Origin: Chimonanthus salicifolius
Lineage: Eukaryota; Streptophyta; Magnoliopsida; Laurales; Calycanthaceae
Reading direction: 5' to 3'
NCBI GenBank assembly: GCA_013350335.1
Contig: CM023539.1
Location: 38,984,631 to 39,048,630 of the forward strand
Length of the DNA stretch: 64,000 nt
Position 1 is the stretch's first letter, and each line of letters opens with the position of its first letter. A model generated the notes under the pieces. That model saw nothing but the letters and a program-made list of their open reading frames with translations. It searched no databases and had not been told where the DNA came from. Shown here one piece after another: positions 12,685 to 24,307 of the stretch. Both the position numbers and the translations under genes were made by a program.

Positions 12685-13336
12685 CTCGGAAAAATTTTTG
12701 GTTCCCCGATACGAGAGGCCATTACATCCGTATCAGCAAACCGATATGTATCGCTCCTTATGGGCAGATATGCATTCTCTGTAAATTCTGAAAAAATACA
12801 CAAAATCAAGAAAATTTTAAGCTTCATTACACGTAATTTTATCATTATTTTGCAGTCGTTTAAATGTAATTTTGAAGTTACGAAATCGATAATTTTAAAA
12901 TATTTTGAGAAAAATATAAAAAAAAATTCTCAAAAATTCTAGAAACATGGAAAATAAAGTCTAGTAATTTTATGCTAATTTTCTCCTAAATAATGACCAT
13001 TTCGAATTATTTTTATCATTTTTTTTAAATTTTGACTCTTAAATAATCTCTAATTCAAAATTAAAGTATGGAAAAACTTCCTGCTTCAATCCTTATTCAT
13101 GTCACGTAGCTCTCTAAGTCCTCTTTCCAACGCCTCTGAAATTATCTCGATTGGAGTCCATACGACGAAATTATGGCTATTTTATCAAAGGTATCCCATT
13201 CATCGTTATCCGATACGTATTGACCTATACACGACCAATACGGAACGGCTGCAACCCACTGTGCATTGATATGTTGCAGGCGCAATATATCTGTAGGGTT
13301 TCAGCGGATACGATGTGGACGAATTTTTTAGCTTAG
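12685..13336. mobile_element. Non-autonomous hAT-like element, 652 bp, perfect 8-bp duplication
   Basis: GTCTCAAC stands at both flanks (12677-12684 and 13337-13344). The interior is rich in CCGATACG/CGTATCGG words near both ends, similar to the GATATCGGCC repeats at 16165, 23152 and 23587, but the termini CTCGG.../...CTTAG pair poorly. No transposase similarity. Confidence 0.55.
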
Positions 13337-13344
13337 GTCTCAAC

Positions 13345-15412
13345 AACTTACACTCCAAAACAAGTAGTCATTTCCACCTATATGGTGGTGACTTTCACTG
13401 TGGCACTAAATAGCCTTTTCCATAGATCACCCTCTCCAAGATTCAAACTTAGGACACAGTACCTCCTTTGGTATCAATATTTAGATACTTAATCAATAAC
13501 CGTAAAAAATTAACTACTCAACCTAACTCATATAAGTTTAGTCCAATCTAATGACCATAGCCCCACAACTGAGTTGACACTTTTGAATTTAAAATCCTTG
13601 CAAATTGAAATTGCCTTCCAATGGGCCACATGGAATTTGGAATTTGGACAAAGGAAGGAAAACTACAGACCCATAAATTTTTCTTTAGGAAATTGCTTGC
13701 TTTGTGTCTCTTTATTAGACCCAACATTCATTTTCATGAAGAACTCATTTTCCACAAGACAGGGGAACCATTCCATAATTCCATCTGTAATGCCCTTTTA
13801 TGTACAAATCAAAGATGCAAATGGGCAGCAGCCCAGCCACCATTACAGGGCAAAGGGTGGTAGGTAGCCTTTGTCTAAGAGATTTCAAGACAAAGAAAAT
13901 CAGCACTTTCTTTGCTTTGTTGGCCACATATTCTCTAGTCTTTATGAAGAAAGAGCAGGCAAATCCAAATCAGATGTTGAAGAAATGTAATGAAGATGCT
14001 TAGATGGTGTCTAATAAAGGCATGTCACTATGTCAGACATGTTATGAAGAGTCGTTTGGTCTTGTATGACAATGAAAGAGAGGGGAGGGAAAGGTTGAAT
14101 CTTGAAGAGAGAGAGAGAGAGAATTTACCTTTCTCCTCTTTTCCAAGCCAATTCCAACCATGTTGATCTTCCACAATCTTGCCCTTTCACATCACCAAAA
14201 TCCTTGGCACTGAACATGGATATGTTGCCTCAATCCTCATAACTCCATCAGGGCTGGGCATATCCCTGAGATCTCGTCCTCACATCATCATCATCATCTC
14301 TTTCGATTATGTTGTCCCCACTACTAGCTGTGTCTTCCACCATTTTACATAGAGGCAGGACCTGGTTTTTCGGTTGATCCACGCCATTGATGTGATGAGG
14401 CCTTTTGGTTTGTCTCCTACCGAAAACATGGGCGGTTGCATGCTAATTTCTTTAGCAAAATCAATTTTGCATAAGAAATTATATTTAGATTCGATTCATG
14501 TCATTCAAAAAATACAGTAAAATTCAATATCATGATAGACGTAGCATTAAAAATGCATTGTGTTGATACTCAATACATATTGATGTTATGCCCATATCAG
14601 CTTAACGCATCATATCTTTCTCCTCTGAATTTATACTGAATTATATTGAAATGGTCAAATTTCTACTGAATTATATCTTCACTGTCTAATTTATACCGTA
14701 ACGACCGAATTTATATACAACCGCAACATATAAATATATTGCGGACAATATGGTTCGACTCTAAGAATTCCACAATGATTCAGCCAATACACACCGTATC
14801 AACTGAATTCATTACGCAAGTGTTAGACTATGAAAGTCCAACATTTCAGTTATTTACTTTAAAAGCATTATTTTTATTGAAAATATACCAAATATTTTCT
14901 TATTAAGTAAGAAAAATCTCCTTTTTTCTCATTAAAAATTCTAATCCTCCCTCCCACCCGTCCCTTCCTTTCCGACAATAGAAAAATGGATTCTTTCTAG
15001 AAAAGAGAAAAATCACTCCCTTTTTCTTTTCTTTGTTTGTCATTCTTGACAAAGAGTCTTATTCCATAAAAGTAGAGAGAGCCGTCTCATTTTTATAATC
15101 TTTATTTTTCATTGATGGAAAATGACATAAGAGTCTCAGAGTTTCAATTTTCAAGCAATTGTTGGTTTTAATGTGCAATTTTAAATTGTCATTCACATTT
15201 TAATAGTGGGTTGTTGTTACTTTTGAAAATAAAATCTATATATATTTCAAAAGTAACATGCAAAACTATAATAAATGTGTGCAATTTAATCATTTTTGTA
15301 ATTTTGTATAGAACCTAAACTTCAATCTGAGTGATTAATGGGAAATGAGTCCCACAATTTTAGGATTTGGGTCTTATAAAGAGGACTAATGATTGTCGAC
15401 CACACGTAAATT

Positions 15413-15446
<34 letters not shown>

Positions 15447-16164
15447 GTTAATCAGGCTTATGCGATACGTCTTGTAGGTGGCGGATGTAGTGGGCCTGAT
15501 GCAAGTCCATTGTGTGATGACAATAGGTTTATTGGTTAAGTCATAACTTGGATATAAAGTCTATCCAATATATTTTAATTGGAGAAATGAAGTCATGTTT
15601 GTAAAGCTATAAAAGCTATAAAAGCAAAATACATATATGTATTTAAAAATATGAGTTAATTAATTTAATAAAGATGATTTTTAGTGGACCATCTGTTCAA
15701 ACATAAACTTTTATAATATGATACGTCATTGTCACCGTCGATGAATCCTCCCAGACTCGTAAAAGGTTAGAGCTTAAAAGGGTTGAAGGGAGAGCAGAAA
15801 TGCTCCTTACATGGGCCTAGTTTGTAAATGGTTCTTCGCCCTTAACATTCTCACTTTGGATCCCTAGGATATGATGCTTTAGATTGGTACATAGGCTCAC
15901 ATTAGGTGGTAAACAGGTTGGCCTAATGGCCCACTTTGGATCAACCATGCTTCAAATTGACTCTACTTTAGGAGTTTAGGGTCAGGCTTCATGCTTCTTT
16001 GGGCTGCCCTACCGTCAGGCCCAGAATAAAAGGGCCTTTGAAGTTCAAAGCTTGATCCAGGGGTTAGCCCAAAGGGCCTCACTTTGATGAATCATGCTTT
16101 GAAAATAGTCAAATTGGACATCTAAAACCTTTGTCTATAAAAAGAGGGTTAGCCTAGTTATGGA
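13345..16164. other. Intergenic DNA, no gene recognised
   Basis: Overlapping open frames at 13574-14003 show no domain. 14107-14123 is a short GA run and 15417-15442 a TA microsatellite, the latter preceded by CACACGTAAATTCAAA like the tail of the SINE at 18959. Confidence 0.45.
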
Positions 16165-16522
16165 CAGGGGTAAAAATCTCGGCCAATACTGTGCGTATCG
16201 GCCGAGATATCTCGGGTTTTCGAGGACTGAGAGAGAAAAAAAATAGGCCGATATGGTCGAGATCTTAGCCGATTTCTTTCTTTTTTAAAAAAATAAAAGA
16301 ATATCGGTTGTGGGCCCAGCTGATATTTTCCCATATTATCGGCTTAGATATCAGCCGATATTTTTAAAAAAAAAAACAACCTTTTCTATTTTTTAAATGA
16401 ATTTAAAAAAAAAAAAAGCTATCGAGATTTCCAAAAAAAAAAAAAATTGAAGAGAGTGAAAAAATCTCAGCTGATACGAAAATTCGACCGAAATCTCAAT
16501 TCGACCGAATTTTCAACCCTTG
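16165..16522. mobile_element. hAT-like MITE of the CAGGGGT family, copy 1
   Basis: Left end CAGGGGTAAAAATCTCGG and right end, reversed, CAAGGGTTGAAAATTCGG. The flanks GTTATGGA (16157-16164) and GTTATGAA (16523-16530) match at 7 of 8. The interior is full of GATATCGGCCGAGA-type words. 358 bp, non-coding. Confidence 0.75.
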
Positions 16523-17549
16523 GTTATGAATAACATGGTTGTCCAATTTCATCAATTTTACTCTTTCTGAAGCATTGTTCATATTGGTTGGGCCCATTAT
16601 CAATAGTCTGGATTTCCAACCCATGGGCCCCATATTCAAAATTTGAGAAGCTAGAATACAATTCATATCCATGGGCCTTCATCGGTCTTGCAATTTATTG
16701 GTGGATCTAGACCTGACAATGGGTTGGGCCGCATCAGGTTGGGGTTGGGCCTTATTTGGATTCAATTCACCAACCCTTAATCCATTAGTCCATCTGAGTC
16801 CATTTTCGGTTTAGGTCATGTTGGATTCAGGTTAGGTTTCCTATTGTACCTAATTGAAACTGATTCTAACTCATTTAGACTTATTTGCACATTTAGCTCG
16901 TTTTAAAATAAAAGATATTAAATAATATCTGCACATAAATTTTTAAATTTTGATTAAAATTATTCAATTACTAAGCTTTCATATATGAAAACATTTAAGA
17001 AATAAAATTTCTATAGAAGCATTACAAAATTCATGACTTGGATACACTTACCATATAAACAATATTTCAGTACCATCATAAAAATAAAATAAAAAACATA
17101 TAAAAGACATTCAATCTCACCTTTTTGTGGTGACCTTAGACTTGACAATGGGTCGAGTCCGAGGCTTAGGTCACCAATCTTCAATCTTATTAAAGGTTAC
17201 TTAGTTGGGTTTAATTTGAATTCAAGTTGAGTCTACCTAAACTCATTTTGACATTTAGCTCATTTTTTAAAATAATCTATTTCGGTCTCTACTCAAACCC
17301 ATTTACCCATTCACTTAAATGGGTTGAGCCATTTATTCAACTGAAACCCATTTAAATGTATTTATCCATTTAGATATTTATCTCAATTTTAAAATCACAA
17401 AAAAAAAAAAAACTAAATACCTATAAATCCATAAAATTGTAAAAGTATTAGGCAAAGCACAAATACAACGTTGGAAACTTAGAATAATGTACAACTCAGT
17501 TTAAATACGGCATATCATATACAAGCAAGCAAAACATATAAATTTATAC
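16523..17549. other. Intergenic DNA with GGTTGGGCC-rich repeat remnants
   Basis: Two near-identical starts, AGACCTGACAATGGGT (16707) and AGACTTGACAATGGGT (17149), followed by GGGCC-rich or GTCGAGTCC-rich DNA, resemble plant hAT termini. No matching right ends or duplications were found. Confidence 0.35.
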
Positions 17550-17715
17550 CCACGTGGGTATAACTCAACTGGTTGCCTCTCGCCTCAGGAAGCGGGGGGT
17601 TACGGGTTCAAGCCCCCATGGCCTAACCTTGGTGTGCCCTAGGGGTAGTGAACTCACTCGTGAGGGTTTTACGCTGAGTATCCTGCGGTTTCCCAGATGT
17701 AAATTAAATATATAT
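17550..17715 (+). mobile_element. tRNA-derived SINE, copy 1
   Basis: A box A-like TAACTCAACTGGTTG (17561) and box B GGTTCAAGCCC (17605) stand at pol III spacing. They are followed by a tRNA-unrelated body (CCTAACCTTGGTGTGCCCTA) and an AT-rich tail. AAATTTATA occurs just before and just after the unit, consistent with a target duplication. Nearly the same sequence occurs at 18959. It is a retroposon, not a tRNA gene, since no cloverleaf 3' half is present. Confidence 0.7.
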
Positions 17716-18531
17716 ATGTATACAAATTTATAAGCATATATGTACTAAAAAAAAGTATGAATACTATATTTGCTAACAAGTTGAGATGGCTATAGTTTTT
17801 TGAATTTATGGTTATGACAATAGATTATTTTGTCATTGAAAATATGGACCATAGCCATCAATGCACAAAGCGCAATCAAAGCACCAAAGGGTCCTACTGT
17901 TTACAGTGCAAAGTGCATGTTTAAGTGGGGGCTTAACTTTTTTGCTAGGTGCACTCATTTAGATTATTCAACATGTGTGCAGAGTCATGGATTTATACTT
18001 TTATTACATCATTATTAATAAAATGCAACAATAATTATTTAGAAAATTAATATATACTGACCGATTCGATATAGCAATTATTTGAGACACGTATATTGTC
18101 GAAAAAATAGAACCTTTGTTGTAACATAGGTATTCGCACTCCACATTGGAGGTGAGAATAATCCAATAATTTTTTTTATTAAGTATTATTTATAATTGCT
18201 TCATCTTAACTATAATCTTACTAAGTACTAACTATTAAAAAAATTAAAAATAATCTTATAATAGAAAAAAAGTTCTAACAGAATATGGTGAAGGCATAGG
18301 CCTAGAAGTGATAGGTGAAGTGCAAAATGGATTTGGAGTTCAAAAGAGGGCTTAAGCATTATTAAAACGCGCTTTTAACTACCATGACATGGACAATGTA
18401 AAGCTAAATTGCTAACCACTCTTTCATGGGTGCATTGGTAGTGTAGTATATTAACTTGTAAACTACTTATGATTAAAATGACAAAATATACCTTTTTAAT
18501 GTTGTTCTTAAGTTATTCATATGGGTGTAAT
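17716..18531. other. Intergenic DNA
   Basis: No gene or bounded repeat recognised; an open frame at 17830-18018 has no domain. Confidence 0.45.
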
Positions 18532-18958
18532 TATAACGACTCGTCCCGCTAGTACAATATTGTCCGCTTTGGGCCTACATACAGCCGAGAGGAAGGCTAC
18601 TACTTATATATTAGGGAACTTCCAATGCCACTAGCAATGTGGGACTTTTGGAGCAGAATATTACAATCTACCCCCCTTAAAGCCAGAACTGTCCCCGGCT
18701 CTACACACACAACAACCAAGCCCACACCCTCAGACAGAGAGTTGAATCATGCTCTGATACCATTTGTAACGACCCGTCCCGCTAGTACAATATTGTCCGT
18801 TTTGGGCCTACACACAAACTAGCATGGCTTTGCTTTGGCAAGCCAACTCACTGTTGCTCTCAAAAGGCCTTCTGCTAGAAGAAGGAAAACTACTACTTAT
18901 ATACTAAGGAATTTCCAATGCCACTAGCAATGTGGGATTTTTGGGGCACGGTATTACA
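18532..18958 (-). mobile_element. TRIM retrotransposon, minus strand
   Basis: The LTR copies at 18532-18665 and 18765-18958 share TAACGACYCGTCCCGCTAGT and ACAATATTGTCCG, and both end ATTACA. GCTCTGATACCA at 18751-18762 is the exact complement of the tRNA-iMet primer-binding site, abutting the right LTR, so the element reads right to left. A minus-strand polypurine tract (complement of CTACCCCCCTT) adjoins the left LTR. The left LTR is about 60 bp shorter. No coding capacity. Confidence 0.78.
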
Positions 18959-19120
18959 GTAGCTCAACTGGTTGCCTCCTGCCTCAGGAAGCGGGAGGTT
19001 GTAGGTTCGAGCCCCCATGGCCTAACCTTGGTGTGCCCTAGGGGTAGTGGGCTTACCCGTGGGGGCGCTGAGTACCCCGCGGTTTCCCCATACGTAAATT
19101 CAAAGAATATATATATATAT
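18959..19120 (+). mobile_element. tRNA-derived SINE, copy 2, abutting a TRIM LTR
   Basis: Box A TAGCTCAACTGGTTG (18960) and box B GGTTCGAGCCC (19004) match pol III consensus closely. The body and the TACGTAAATTCAAA tail match the SINE at 17550, and a short (AT)n follows. It starts exactly where the TRIM LTR ends. An open frame crosses it but is not meaningful. Confidence 0.7.
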
Positions 19121-19628
19121 ATTATCCTTGCGTTACACTTAGAAGTCTTAGACCTCATATAGTTGGATTTGTTGCATACATATGCGACAATAGTCGGTCC
19201 ACTCATTTATAAATGAGTTTGGATTGGGCCGGCCGTTTATAAAACAGTCAAATCGGGTCAGATCAGGTAAACAAGTGAAGTCAGATTTTGCCGAGTCTAG
19301 GTGGATGAAACTCTCTCAGCTTACAATTGGATGAATTGGGTTCCGCCAGTCAAGTCAGGCTATCGTCCTCACACCTAAGAGACAACTTCAAGTCAAACCT
19401 TTTGAGAAATTGCACATGAATTTAGCCCTAACTGAATTTAGCCCTAACTCGATTAGTGCCAAATTTAAATGAAAGTTAATGGGTCCAATCTATAATGTCT
19501 AAACCCAGAATGGATATGTCACAGACATGTCATAGATACAACAATGACACAAATTTTACATATAAAATGAAGTAGCTAACACTAGATGATACGGAGACGT
19601 TGCATACTTTGAAGTGTCTATATATTAT
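19121..19628. other. Intergenic DNA
   Basis: No gene seen. GGGCCGGCCGTTTATAAA near 19228 resembles subterminal hAT-type words but has no defined ends. Confidence 0.4.
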
Positions 19629-19779
19629 AGGGAAGTGATTTTTGCACTGTGAATTTATCTTACGATCTATCAAATTTGAATGAAATTCCGATTTTAGACA
19701 AAATTTTGAATAAAGAGAGAGAAGTAAGGGATTTTGGGCAAAATCGGAATTTCTTTCGCAATGTAAAAATCACTTCCCT
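19629..19779. mobile_element. Short MITE with 16-bp terminal inverted repeats
   Basis: The ends read AGGGAAGTGATTTTTGCA and, from the right, AGGGAAGTGATTTTTACA. The flanks carry TAT on both sides, possibly a 3-bp target duplication within TA-rich DNA. 151 bp, non-coding. Superfamily not settled. Confidence 0.7.
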
Positions 19780-20639
19780 TATTATATTATCGGGTCTCAT
19801 ATAATCAAAACCCAACTTACAAAATTTCCTAAAATCGTTATTGGGAAGGAAGGGAACAGGTCAGTTGAGGCTATGTCAAGATCCAACTATTTACTAAACT
19901 GGCCCAATACACATCCTGATCTGATCTGTAGCCTATTTATTTACAATCTAAGCCATTGTTCGGAAGTGGGTCAGGCCAACAAGTAAGACCCAGCCCAATT
20001 GCCCTTCTGCAAATGTATTCTTTTACTGCTGCTGCACTGCTTCTGGCTTCAATCCAGTGGGCATTAGATTCGGAACCAAGCCCAAAATAAGTATTTTTTT
20101 AATATTTTCAATAAATATTTTTTTAATATTTTTATTTTACATATGAGAATTTGGTGAGATATAGAAAGAATATGAAGGGGAGACCCACATGCCATGTGTA
20201 TCTGAAGTTGTGAACATGCAAACAGTCCATCAACTAAATGTATGCATGTCCACCTGATCCCATACCACCAAAGACAGAGCCCAATGTGAGCCACGTGCAA
20301 GTTTGTCACCTTCACCATAGAAACTACACATGCCATAAATCACAGGGCCAGTTGGGTTTCAGATTTTAGGGCCCCTTATTCGGGCCCCAACACCGAAGGT
20401 GTCCTTTAGGGACTTCTGTAAAGTGAAAAGTAATGGGGATTCTTATTTATGAGTATCCTAGCTGGATGCCTCTTGAGATTATGAAAATATAAATCATAGG
20501 AAAGGTTTTAAAATTCCATTAAAAGAGAAATGTTATGCATTTTTTTTTAATGGATTCAACTCCTATATAATTATTAGATCCTATTGATTTATTCTTTGAA
20601 TTTATTAGAGTGATTGTTGCTCAAGAGAATGAAAAAAAA
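19780..20639. other. Intergenic DNA
   Basis: No gene recognised; the minus-strand frame at 20064-20336 has no domain. Confidence 0.45.
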
Positions 20640-20832
20640 TGCCCACCACTGCGTAATTCAGCTGGTGGCTTCTCCCCTCGGGAAGGGAGAGGTCACAGGT
20701 TTGAGCCCTAGTGGCCTTTACCCAGGAGTATAGGTATCTATGGTACTCCCCCTAGGAGTTTTAGGAGAGTTATGATCATAGCGTAAGTTGGGGTGGGTAT
20801 GAGATTTCTCTTGGGTCTTCAAAAAAAAAAAT
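20640..20832 (+). mobile_element. tRNA-derived SINE, second family
   Basis: Box A-like TAATTCAGCTGGTGG and box B GGTTTGAGCCC are followed by a unique body and a poly(A) tail at 20821-20831. AATGAAAAA occurs immediately before the unit and after the tail, a plausible target duplication. The body differs from the 17550/18959 family. Confidence 0.65.
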
Positions 20833-23151
20833 GAAAAAGAATTTTTTTTATATACTTGTAGATAAAGAGGCTTGCATATGCTCAAAAAATTAGCCAAATG
20901 CTCTAAGAAACCTGAACACCTTGATCATAAAAAAATGTCTATCAACTCAAACAAGTTAATCCTCGTCTTCTAAAAGTCACACTGAGGCACATAATTTAAA
21001 AATCTTGAAATGAACTCATTTAGTTGAATAACATGAGAAGATGAAGAAATGACATAAGATGATATCAAATGAGATGGAACAATAAAAAATGTGAGGCATT
21101 AAGTGTTGTTAGCTAGTAGCATAAAGTTAGAGATTCACCATTTTCATTCAAAATATTGAGATATTTTGGAGACATTACCTACACAGGTATACTATATAGA
21201 CTATGAATCAAGAATTGCAAGATGGAGGGGCAACTGGGCTTAGCCTGACACGGCCCGGTCCAGACAAAGTTTATCCATGTTTCCCAACCACCAAACACAA
21301 TCATCACTCATCTAGACCTTACTGAATGAGAATTACTCACGATCTAATGGGCCCAAGCACTCTGTACGAACACACCATTGGGTTGGCCCATGCTGCAAAT
21401 GGGTCTGAGCAGCCCACTTCATGGAATGTGATGATGTCTTGCAAATAAATCTATAGAAAGAAAAAGGAAAAAAGAAAAAAAGTGGGTAATGTATTTAATG
21501 TGACAATAGAACCATCTGTTGAAGAACATATTTTCAACCATGATATTACCACAAAGGCTGTGTATTGGATCCAATCTAAATATAAGCCCAACAACAAGAT
21601 GGATTTCACATGTACAGCACTTCGGCCCAGGCTTGGTTTAGCTCATTTTTGAAGCCCTGAAATCACAACAAATGTAGAATCAAATTGCAGGTCATGTTTT
21701 TTCTTAAATTTGTTCATTATTATACTAGAATTATCTTATTATGTTTGCTACAAAAACCATTACCAACCTGGGCAAAAGCCTGTTGAATTGATTCATTCCA
21801 TGGATGATGAAAGTCAGGCCCGAACCCTAGAGTAGGCTCGATATGTTGAATATATTTAGTAAATTCCCCCTTCGAAGATGTATTGGGTATTTATGATTTA
21901 GAGAGAGAGAGAAGAGAGAGAGAAAATAACAGGCCCAAAAAGATCTAAACCAGTCCATGACTATAGAGAGACCATCCAATCCTACACAAAGCATGCTGGG
22001 CCTGGGCTATAAATTATACCGATCAAATTTGGGTTATCTCCGATGGAAAGGGCTCCTTCATTTGACAATGATCGATCAAATTTTTTATGTCCCAGGATGG
22101 CCTGATTTGTGACCATCATCCCAAGTATGGCAATTTTGGATATACCAGTCAGTTTTGGTTGGATCTTATTGGCCCAGTAGATAGAATTTGTTGAAAGTGG
22201 GCTTGCTCACGTGCAGGTTCATCCTTTCCATTCTATGCTCATTTAGTTGTTGGGCTTGATATTTATCTGGATCTACTGTTGGCAAGAAAGATAGTTCCAG
22301 GCCATCCCATTTAAGGATACACAGGTCCATAGAAGGACAGAAAATGGGCCTGGGCCAACCCAAATGTCTACAGACACAACCAAGTAAAATTTCAAACCGA
22401 ATAACTCAGGCTAAATTGGGCTTGAATATCCAGGAACAGCTTGGGATAGAGCTTTGAGTTGGACAGCAGTTGACTTTTTAAGCTAATGGAGCGAGCCTAA
22501 AAGTATTTCTGACTAACTGTATGGCCCATTTAATATAATAATTTTTAACATAGATCAGGTTATATTCTTGTGGGTTGGATCCAACTCTAGGCCCAAATAG
22601 TAAATGGGCTAACTTTCAACAACTTTTGTCCGATTGCAACCCCAATTAGGCCCAGTTAGCAATATTTGGACTGAAATTGGAAAATTGAACTGATTGTATA
22701 GGTAGTTGAAGTAGATAACAATATAACTTTATCGGGCAAAGGTTAATAAAATCTAATTAATTCGAAGAACATGTTTCAGTTCTCTTCATTGCCAGTCGTA
22801 ATTGAATCTGAACCCTCCATTTATGCTTGCTGTTTAATCACAGCATAATGGTCGGTCCCAATCTCAGCAAGCAACGCTTAATGGAATTCTCCCAAGTTTT
22901 GGACTTTCATAAAATCGATCATAAATCGGCCCACATGGCTCATGCTCCAAGTTTGTTACTGTTTTAAGTGGCCAGTTGGTATTTGGTGGGGTCCACAAGG
23001 TAGTGACTCATCAGCTGACTTGGCAGTTCGAGTTGGGTCCCTCAGGGAACCAAACGGGTTTGATTTATTGGGATTTTTGGGCCCAAAATGTCTTCCAGAC
23101 GGACCCAGGCCCAAATCAGGTACAAGTGGGTCCATTGGATTGTGTTCAAAA
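20833..23151. other. Intergenic DNA, no gene recognised
   Basis: 20866-20935 resembles the tail of the SINE at 32069. 21901-21925 is a GA run. Open frames here are short and without domains. Confidence 0.45.
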
Positions 23152-23371
23152 CAGGGGTATAAATCTCGGCCGATACAATGAGTGTTGACCAGAGAAAAAA
23201 ATTCGGCCGATTTTTATATTTTTTATATATTTAAAAAAAACCAGCATTTTTTTATTTTTTTTAAATGAATTTTTTTCATAAAAAAAGCCACCGAGATTTC
23301 CAAAATAAAAATTGAAGAGAGAAAAGAAAATCTCGGCTGAACCGAGATCTCAACCGAATTTTTGACCCCTG
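23152..23371. mobile_element. hAT-like MITE of the CAGGGGT family, copy 2
   Basis: Left end CAGGGGTATAAATCTCGG; right end, reversed, CAGGGGTCAAAAATTCGG. The flanks GTTCAAAA (23144-23151) and GTTCAAAG (23372-23379) match at 7 of 8. Several interior blocks (GAGATTTCCAAAA, ATTGAAGAGAG) are shared with the copy at 16165. Confidence 0.8.
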
Positions 23372-23586
23372 GTTCAAAGTTCCCTCTTCCCTCCATCAAC
23401 TTTAGGTTTAATTCAGGTTAAAAAATGATATCATATACCTCCATTTTCGTCTAATGGACTTTCCTCAATTTCATGCAATTCTATTGAGGTTTGGATGGAC
23501 ATTTCAGCTTCCTCTTCTTCCTATCCCCATCTTCGCTTTTGCATAAGTTAAAAGGGCTTTACGCCTCTCTTCCACTCACTTGGTGG

Positions 23587-23780
23587 CAGGGGTCAAAAAA
23601 TCGTTGGTATCTCGAATCTCGGCAGATATCTCTCTCTCTCCTAATTTTTTTACAACAAATATCGGTTGTATAAATGTGTATCGGTTGTACTAGCGAGATA
23701 TCGGCCGAGATATTTAGGCATTCAAAAACCCAAGATATCTCGGTTGATACGTACCATATCGGCCGAGATTTGTAACCCTG
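23587..23780. mobile_element. hAT-like MITE of the CAGGGGT family, copy 3
   Basis: Perfect 8-bp target duplication CTTGGTGG (23579-23586 and 23781-23788). Termini CAGGGGTCAAAAAATCG and, from the right, CAGGGTTACAAATCTCGG. The interior has TATCGGCCGAGATAT words. 194 bp, the shortest and probably youngest copy of the family here. Confidence 0.85.
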
Positions 23781-24307
23781 CTTGGTGGCTAAGGGAAGGC
23801 ATGTTCTCTAGTTCTTTCCCATCTAAAATGTGGAGGCATTTTCACCAATATCACAAATATCGGCGATATTTTCAAATTTACCACATTTTTATCGGCAAAA
23901 TATCAATAGTCATTAATATCCCGAGATATATCAGCACTGTGGAAAATTCCTAGTAAATTCTTGATAATATCGCGTTAAAAACACGATAAATTGCAATATC
24001 CCGATAAATTCCTTATTAATATTTTCATTTATTATTTTTTAAATATTATATTTTAAATATTTCGATATTACCAATTGGCGTTAATATCCCGAGAACGGCA
24101 TTTGTGACAATGGTTGTGGGTGACTTATATGACAAAGCAGAGAGTATTCAACTATTGTTTCTTTTAAATAGTCAATGTAAGTTGAAATAAATGGACTCTA
24201 TCTATAGGCTTAGTCATACTTAAAATCCATTGGACTTTAAATAAACATCTAATATTCAATTTCCAACCCACAAATTATTAAATTGTAATTTTTATTATTT
24301 ATAACTT
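23781..24307. other. Non-coding DNA with a further GATAT-rich repeat
   Basis: TCACAAAT at 23851 faces ATTTGTGA at 24100-24107, with wider imperfect pairing, and the interior repeats ATATCGG and AATATCCCGAGA words. A related MITE is possible, but no target duplication is seen. Confidence 0.35.

Noticed and set aside
18959..19030. Possible tRNA gene from good A and B boxes
   Set aside because: The 3' half cannot form a cloverleaf, the body continues into SINE sequence, and the same unit recurs at 17550.
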